Source: Candidatus Argoarchaeum ethanivorans
GTDB taxonomy: Archaea > Halobacteriota > Methanosarcinia > Methanosarcinales > EX4572-44
Direction of reading: 5' to 3'
DNA length: 10,440 nucleotides
Assembly (NCBI GenBank): GCA_905067535.1
Contig: CAJHIR010000035.1
Location: 1 to 10,440, forward strand
Shown here: positions 6,968 through 10,440 of the stretch, one piece after another
Numbering within the stretch: position 1 is the first letter of the stretch
How the letters are laid out: every line of letters begins with the position of its first letter
Notes under the pieces: model-generated
What the model was told of the DNA's origin: nothing
Database searches by the model: none
The model's input: the letters and a program-made list of their open reading frames with translations, nothing else
Program-made: the position numbers and the translations under genes

Positions 6968-7013
6968 ACCGATATATAGATATCATTATATCCTATATCT
7001 GATAGGGTAAATT

Positions 7014-7943
7014 ATGTCCAATACCAATACCAGCACTTCATTGATTCAAGAAAGTATACTTTCACGTATTAACGAAAAAATTCAAATGCTAAATTCAAAA
7101 CGCCCACTACCAGCAGATGCTGTGGAAAAACTGAATAGAGAGTATTGTCTTTACCATACGTACCATTCAAATGCAATAGAAGGTAACACCCTTACGCTTT
7201 TAGAGACAAAGCTTATTCTTGAAGAGGGTATGACGATCGGCGGGAAATCATTAAAAGAGCATCTCGAGGCTACAAATAATGCAAAGGCATTTGATTTATT
7301 GGAAGATATGGCGAAAAGCAATAAAGAAATAGATCATGTTGTTATACAGCAGATTCATGAAATTGTTACCGCTGGTATTCTTGAAGAGGCAGGAAAATAT
7401 CGGACCAAAAATGTAAGAATAACCGGTGCGATAAAAACACCTCCCGACTGGTCAAAAGTCATCAAATTAATGGATGAATTGATCAATAAGATTGGTCAAA
7501 GTAACATGCATCCTATTGAAACTGCTGCTTTTCTCCATCATAGATTTGTAGAGATTCATCCATTCATAGACGGTAATGGACGAGTAGCACGGTTACTGAC
7601 AAATTTATACTTTATTTCCAAAAATTTTCCCCCCATAATACTAAAAATAGAAAATAGAAGAAAATATTACAGATTTCTTAAGTTAGCAGATAATGGAAAC
7701 CTTTCTCCATTTGTGCACTTCATTGCAAAAGCTTTGGATGAGAGTATCACAATGTATCTATCAATCTTTGGTGGAATTGATGAATTGCTACCTCTGAAAG
7801 AACTTGGCGAGGATACTACATATTCTCAAGAATACTTGAGCCTGCGAGCTAGACAAGGAGTTTTGGATGCAGTTAAGATTGGAAGAGTGTGGCACTCATC
7901 AAAACGTGCTTTAAGAGAATATAAATCAAAATATGGTAGATAG
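7014..7943 (+). CDS. Fic/DOC family AMP-transferase, class II with C-terminal DNA-binding-like tail
   Basis: A 309-residue Fic protein. The catalytic loop HPFIDGNGRVAR begins at His182 and carries the family His, Phe, Asp/Asn, GNGR pattern. The N-terminal inhibitory helix motif SNAIEGN sits at 52-58, with Glu56 as the likely residue blocking the ATP gamma-phosphate; by family rules this marks a self-inhibited class II enzyme that needs no separate antitoxin. Residues about 270-305 (SQEYLSLRARQGVLDAVKIG, then VWHSSKRALREY) resemble the excisionase/MerR-like helix-turn-helix often found at the end of such proteins, suggesting autoregulation. The ATG at 7014 has only a weak GGGTAAA upstream. The expected reaction is transfer of AMP (or another nucleotide group) to a protein hydroxyl; the target is unknown. 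It lies in a toxin-antitoxin-rich neighbourhood but without a cognate partner gene. Confidence 0.9.
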   Translation: MSNTNTSTSLIQESILSRINEKIQMLNSKRPLPADAVEKLNREYCLYHTYHSNAIEGNTLTLLETKLILEEGMTIGGKSLKEHLEATNNAKAFDLLEDMAKSNKEIDHVVIQQIHEIVTAGILEEAGKYRTKNVRITGAIKTPPDWSKVIKLMDELINKIGQSNMHPIETAAFLHHRFVEIHPFIDGNGRVARLLTNLYFISKNFPPIILKIENRRKYYRFLKLADNGNLSPFVHFIAKALDESITMYLSIFGGIDELLPLKELGEDTTYSQEYLSLRARQGVLDAVKIGRVWHSSKRALREYKSKYGR

Positions 7944-7957
7944 AGATTGGATGTGCG

Positions 7958-8169
7958 CCCCTTTCTTTTAATCTCAGAAATTAATATAATAGTCCCCAAT
8001 CGCCTTTTCCAAAAAGATTGGCATCCGTCACCAAGAGTGATTCCTTCTGTTACTACTTCCCGGTGCACCACCTCTGTGATTATGACCTGCCCGTGCATGG
8101 ATCGAAGAAGATGGGGTCGCTTGATCGTTCCAAAATAGATAGAGGGGTGGAATCACTTATAGCGATCAT
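7958..8169 (-). pseudogene. Decayed PIN-domain toxin (VapC/DUF3368-like)
   Basis: Read on the - strand from ATG 8167-8169, the first frame gives MIAISDSTPL, the PIN-domain start with its first active-site Asp. A one-base loss at about 8140 breaks the frame. The next frame continues IYFGTIKRPHLLRSM, then HGQVIITEVVHREVVTEG, matching the start, helix and VII..EV.REVV strand of DUF3368 PIN proteins. After that it collapses to a short tail (KRRLGTIILISEIKRKG) that may be the family C-terminus after an internal deletion. About 70 codons remain of a usual 140-160, so it is inactive. GGAGAGGAT lies just before the ATG. The relic follows its antitoxin relic directly. Confidence 0.7.
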
Positions 8170-8170
8170 C
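8096..8170. repeat. Direct repeat copy A (PIN toxin 5' region)
   Basis: The 75-base segment matches 9250-9325 in the same orientation at 72 of 76 aligned positions, including the first 41 bases without a difference. One of the four differences is a missing base that breaks the PIN reading frame in this copy. It covers the first about 25 codons of the PIN toxin on the - strand. Confidence 0.9.
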
Positions 8171-8186
8171 CAAGATCCTCTCCCGG

Positions 8187-8475
8187 GTTCTCCTATTCCG
8201 TATCCCAGATACACAGCCCCTCTGAACCAAGCTCCTCAGGAGTTTTTCGCACAAGGGCATCCATTATGGCAGCAGCTTCCCGCAGCGTTATTTTTCCCTC
8301 TTTGCAGAGGGTTGCAGCAATCTAAACCTCATTTTTTCTCTTGTACTCCGTGAGAATCTTTCTGAACCCCTCTCTTATGGCGGCCGAGAGATTTGAGTAA
8401 TCTGTACCTATAAGAGGGTTTTCTACTTCACTTTTCCAGTTCTTTTGGGAGAGTTATGGTTTTTTTAATATGCAT
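8187..8475 (-). pseudogene. Decayed ribbon-helix-helix antitoxin (VapB-like)
   Basis: The frame from ATG 8473-8475 reads MHIKKTITLPKELEK, then TGA at 8428-8430. Shifting one base restores SEVENPLIGTDYSNLSAAIR then EGFRKILTEYKRK; a TAG at 8322-8324 interrupts, and IAATLCKEGKITLREAAAIM follows. This is the layout of archaeal ribbon-helix-helix antitoxins: an N-terminal KKTITLP strand, a SxAIREG helix, and a tail with EGKITLREAA that wraps the PIN toxin. At least one frameshift and one stop, plus another shift near 8205, make it non-functional. A reconstructed tail would run into the toxin start, as in intact VapBC operons. Confidence 0.65.
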
Positions 8476-8645
8476 GTTCGAGACCTCTGCTGTGTCTGAT
8501 AGTTGCCTAAATTTTTGTGGGTGTCTGGAATACCGGGATATGAACCATAAGATTATGGGGGTTGGTTAGCTATGAATATTTTTGATAGGTGTTTGGGTGC
8601 ATAACGCAATCAATGCGTTGCCTGCACACATAGTTATTCAATGTG
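8476..8645. other. Short intergenic region with an AACGCA hairpin
   Basis: No gene is seen in these 170 bases. GTGCA (8597-8601) and TGCAC (8623-8627) flank an inner stem AACGCA/TGCGTT (8603-8608, 8614-8619). The hairpin lies about 20 bases after the stop of the - strand protease gene and may help end its transcript, though no T-run follows. Confidence 0.4.
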
Positions 8646-8999
8646 TCAATAACCAAAATCAAGAGGCATTTCTGTTTCCTGCAAGAAATCGACCCCGAGT
8701 ATCGCTTCAACCCCTTCATCATCAATGTCATCCGTCCCAAAAGGTTTATCAGAAACACCAACAGCCATTACGATCTCAACTCTGCTCCACAGTTCCCTGA
8801 TCGTTACGTCAGCATACTTTCCTTCCAACATGGTATCTGAAGCACAGATCGCCTTGAAAACGCCATATAAGTCAGAATTAACTTTACCTGCTAACCGTTC
8901 GCTAATCACAGTTTCGTCAGCACCGGTATCTATAATTGCGACAGTCGTGGCTTTCCTATTGCCACATTCAATCTCAACAGGTCGGTAAATCCTTCCCAT
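8646..8999 (-). CDS. Retropepsin-like aspartic protease (clan AA)
   Basis: A 117-residue protein from ATG 8997-8999, which has GGTGG at 9004-9008 five bases upstream; a GTG at 9009-9011 would add four residues but lacks a ribosome site. The catalytic motif is AIIDTGADETVIS with Asp24, followed by strand-rich sequence and the second hallmark ILGVDFLQ near the end, then MPLDFGY. This is the one-domain, homodimeric retropepsin layout: the active site forms from two subunits. Small clan AA proteases of this kind occur in archaea and bacteria with mostly unknown substrates. No signal peptide, so cytoplasmic. Its start lies inside the end of the 75-residue upstream gene (26-base overlap), so the two are probably translated together. 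Both catalytic hallmarks are present, so it should be active as a dimer. Confidence 0.85.
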   Translation of the reverse strand: MGRIYRPVEIECGNRKATTVAIIDTGADETVISERLAGKVNSDLYGVFKAICASDTMLEGKYADVTIRELWSRVEIVMAVGVSDKPFGTDDIDDEGVEAILGVDFLQETEMPLDFGY

Positions 9000-9201
9000 G
9001 TTTGCCACCACTCATTATCCATAATATTCTACTTCTTCTTTTGTAGTTATGCAGATCACCCCGGACACCAACAAAATCCCCTTCCGTGAATATGTCGAGC
9101 TGGTCTCTGTATAATTCCTTCAATCGGGATATTACGCCCCCCCTCCGCTCTTTGTCCACTTCGTATTTGATTTCCTTGATCTCAATCGTTCTCATTACCA
9201 T
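8974..9201 (-). CDS. Unknown 75-residue protein coupled to the protease
   Basis: Starts at ATG 9199-9201, with another ATG two codons on (9193-9195); no clear ribosome site. The protein is small, basic and charged: a beta-prone start (RTIEIKEIKYEVDKE), a helix (VISRLKELYRDQ), then another strand-rich part (FTEGDFVGVRGDLHNY). No membrane segment. I recognise no family. The 26-base overlap with the protease gene and shared direction suggest a functional pair, in which this could be a substrate, an inhibitor or a dimer partner (inference). The tail after about residue 63 lies in the overlap and may be less constrained. Just upstream is the truncated PIN-toxin copy. Confidence 0.6.
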   Translation of the reverse strand: MVMRTIEIKEIKYEVDKERRGGVISRLKELYRDQLDIFTEGDFVGVRGDLHNYKRRSRILWIMSGGKHGKDLPTC

Positions 9202-9246
9202 GGTGGATTCTTTGTCTGTTTGGTATATAGGACTTGCTATCTGACC

Positions 9247-9324
9247 CTACATGGATCGAAGAAGATGGGGTCGCTTGATCGTTCCAAAATGGATGAGAGG
9301 GGTGGAATCGCTTACAGCGATCAT
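9247..9324 (-). pseudogene. Truncated 5' piece of a second PIN-domain toxin
   Basis: From ATG 9322-9324 on the - strand the frame reads MIAVSDSTPLIHFGTI then KRPHLLRSM and stops at TAG 9247-9249. These 25 codons are the intact N-terminus of the PIN toxin whose decayed copy lies at 7958-8169, including the first active-site Asp6. The rest of the domain is absent; the TAG replaces the His codon found in the other copy. It sits 41 bases after the RelE-like toxin stop. It cannot make a working PIN nuclease. Confidence 0.7.
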
Positions 9325-9325
9325 C
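9250..9325. repeat. Direct repeat copy B (PIN toxin 5' region)
   Basis: This is the partner of 8096-8170, 1.15 kb away in the same orientation. Here the extra base keeps the PIN frame intact. Similarity fades on the left just after the repeat, with ATG TAG GGT CAG against ATG CAC GGG CAG in copy A on the - strand, and stops at the right edge. Confidence 0.9.
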
Positions 9326-9365
9326 AGAGGCATCCACGGTGTTTGTGGGGGATTTGTTTTTATCA

Positions 9366-9623
9366 TCAATTATATACAAAATCATGATGATCAAAGTTCA
9401 TAAAGACAATCTCATTTCCAATGATTGCATAAATAATCACATAAGAACCAATATGAGCTCTTCGCATGCCTCTAAGCTCATTTCTCAAAGGCTTTCCTGT
9501 CCTTGGATTTGTACATATGTCTTCGATCTTACTTAGTACTCTTTCTTTCAAATCCTTGTCTTTCTTAGTCAATCTCTTAAAATTCTTATCGAATTGGGGT
9601 TCTGTACGATATGTAAAGCCCAT
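9366..9623 (-). CDS. RelE/ParE superfamily toxin
   Basis: An 85-residue protein with the RelE/ParE fold signature: an N-terminal strand (FTYRTEPQFDKNFKRL), a two-helix hairpin (KKDKDLKERVLSKIEDI), NPRTGKPLRNELRGM, then the strands RRAHIGSYVIIYAI and NEIVFMNFDHHDFVY. The order and length are typical. The arginine that usually follows Tyr in YRxxY is Val here, and HR is HH, so the ribonuclease chemistry may differ or the protein may act as a ParE-type or other toxin. The ATG is eight bases after the stop of the Panacea gene with GATGG nearby, so antitoxin and toxin form one operon. Predicted to be neutralised by that protein. Confidence 0.85.
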   Translation of the reverse strand: MGFTYRTEPQFDKNFKRLTKKDKDLKERVLSKIEDICTNPRTGKPLRNELRGMRRAHIGSYVIIYAIIGNEIVFMNFDHHDFVYN

Positions 9624-9631
9624 AAAACCAT

Positions 9632-10234
9632 CTACAAACTTTGAAGATGTTTTAAGAGCTTATCTTTTGTTTCAAAGGTTTTTCCAAGGCCTTTTTTATA
9701 TTCTTCTATTGCCTCATGGACGCCAGAAAGAATTTTATTATCACTTTCAACTAGCACAGATCTACATTCCTCTATATATTCATCGAAATTTATCAATTCT
9801 CCAAATCCGGAATTCTTATACAAAGGCGTAGATTTTACAAATCTGATTATATTCCCGGTCTTTTTCAATCCCCATTCTTTTATGACATTATCTAGTATAG
9901 ATATATCTTCCTCAGAAAGGTTGATAGCAGTTTTATCTACATTCGGTTTAAAGAAAGAAGCATCATAACCTTGAGGAGTTCTATCAAACTCGATTAAGAT
10001 ATCATCACCAGATAGTATCTCTCCTGTAGAGTCAATCTCAGAACTCCAAGGGCCATAGTGATAGTTGAGAAAGTCTACCTCCGTCAATCTTCTGCCAAAT
10101 TTTTCTATAGAATAAATTTCTGCAATATAAATCAATTTTATAAGACGTATTAAGGTCAAATATTTCATTTTAAAGGTAAAATAGACAATAATATCCCTTA
10201 ATTTTTTATTAACAATTTCTTCAAAATGAATCAT
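9632..10234 (-). CDS. Panacea-domain antitoxin (SocA/DUF4065-like)
   Basis: Taking ATG 10232-10234 gives 200 residues. The Panacea signature is clear: LIRLIKLIYIAEIYSIEKFG then RRLTEVDFLNYHYGPWSSEI, and later STPLYKNSGFGELINFDEY. Panacea is a broad antitoxin domain that neutralises unrelated toxins by direct contact (established knowledge of the family; SocA is one member). Residues after about 165 (VHEAIEEYKKGLGKTFETKD) form a helical tail that probably recognises the toxin. The frame extends upstream to 10357, but the added residues are unlike the family and I exclude them. An RelE/ParE toxin follows eight bases downstream. Antitoxin-first order fits most toxin-antitoxin operons. Confidence 0.82.
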   Translation of the reverse strand: MIHFEEIVNKKLRDIIVYFTFKMKYLTLIRLIKLIYIAEIYSIEKFGRRLTEVDFLNYHYGPWSSEIDSTGEILSGDDILIEFDRTPQGYDASFFKPNVDKTAINLSEEDISILDNVIKEWGLKKTGNIIRFVKSTPLYKNSGFGELINFDEYIEECRSVLVESDNKILSGVHEAIEEYKKGLGKTFETKDKLLKHLQSL

Positions 10235-10248
10235 ATATATCACAGTTT

Positions 10249-10262
10249 CTAATAATATGTAG
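10249..10262 (-). promoter_or_regulatory. TATA-like box ahead of the Panacea gene
   Basis: On the - strand ACATATTATT lies about 17-26 bases before the ATG at 10234. No Shine-Dalgarno sequence is visible before that ATG, which would fit a leaderless archaeal transcript with its start close to the ATG. AT-rich surroundings make chance matches likely. Confidence 0.3.
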
Positions 10263-10440
10263 GTATGAATTACATATAAAGGTTGAGTAAGTGTGGTGAA
10301 GGTGTTTAAGTCACGAACTATACCCCGTACTTGGGTACAAGACATACCATTAAGCACGAGTGTCCACGACTTACTTTATCACAGGATTATAAAAACTTTT
10401 CGAGGCTCTTAGCCTTGCACTTTTTAAATTTTATCGATAT

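Larger units (their letters stand above)
6658..7013. other. Divergent intergenic region between iron-sulfur gene and Fic gene
   Basis: No convincing gene lies in these 356 bases. Open frames at 6678-6926 and 6811-7002 run through the tandem repeat and are low complexity. The region must hold promoters for both flanking genes, and it contains a hairpin with an 18-bp tandem repeat, an inverted repeat and several TATA-like AT tracts. Confidence 0.6.

Noticed and set aside
6678..7002. Two short + frames (6678-6926 and 6811-7002) before the Fic gene
   Set aside because: They are generated by the 18-bp repeat and AT-rich leader; compositions are low complexity with no ribosome site.
8018..8353. 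111-codon + frame
   Set aside because: It is antisense to the antitoxin/PIN relic; the - strand shows recognisable protein motifs, this frame none.
8725..8988. 87-codon + frame
   Set aside because: Antisense shadow of the retropepsin gene.
9466..9831. 121-codon + frame
   Set aside because: Antisense across the RelE-like and Panacea genes, both with clear family motifs.
10235..10357. N-terminal extension of the Panacea protein to 241 residues
   Set aside because: The added 41 residues do not resemble the family and run through the likely promoter; ATG 10234 fits the domain start.

Overview
The window looks archaeal, probably from the Methanosarcinales or an ANME-type relative. Supporting signs are a HdrD-like double-CCG iron-sulfur protein, a PQQ/WD40-like repeat surface protein, strong GGAGG-type ribosome sites, PIN-type toxin relics and AT-rich TATA-like leaders. 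This assignment is inference from gene content; no marker gene is present.

Left part (1-4967, + strand) is a tightly packed signalling operon. A 47-residue secreted peptide overlaps by one base a membrane-anchored beta-propeller protein, which carries a one-base frameshift near 340. That gene overlaps (ATGA) a 733-residue protein made of N-terminal TPR-like helical repeats and a C-terminal Ser/Thr kinase domain. An unknown 88-residue protein and a PP2C phosphatase follow. The phosphatase has no ATG/GTG/TTG start that keeps its catalytic N-terminus; an ATT behind a perfect Shine-Dalgarno sequence is the best start. The set reads as an outside-in Ser/Thr phosphorylation switch: propeller sensor, helical-repeat kinase, small protein and opposing phosphatase. 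Related-looking helical repeats occur in both the sensor and the kinase.

Middle part (4968-6657) holds a long inverted repeat, a short relic of a second PP2C C-terminus, the 3' end of an IS transposase, and an intact HdrD/GlpC-type iron-sulfur protein on the - strand.

Right part (6658-10440) is a toxin-antitoxin-type island. It contains a class II Fic protein with an inverted-repeat leader and an 18-bp tandem repeat; a decayed ribbon-helix-helix antitoxin/PIN toxin pair; a retropepsin-like aspartic protease with an unknown 75-residue partner; a second, truncated 5' piece of the same PIN toxin (a 76-bp direct repeat); and an intact Panacea antitoxin/RelE-ParE toxin pair. The mix of intact and broken modules suggests repeated gain, duplication and decay.
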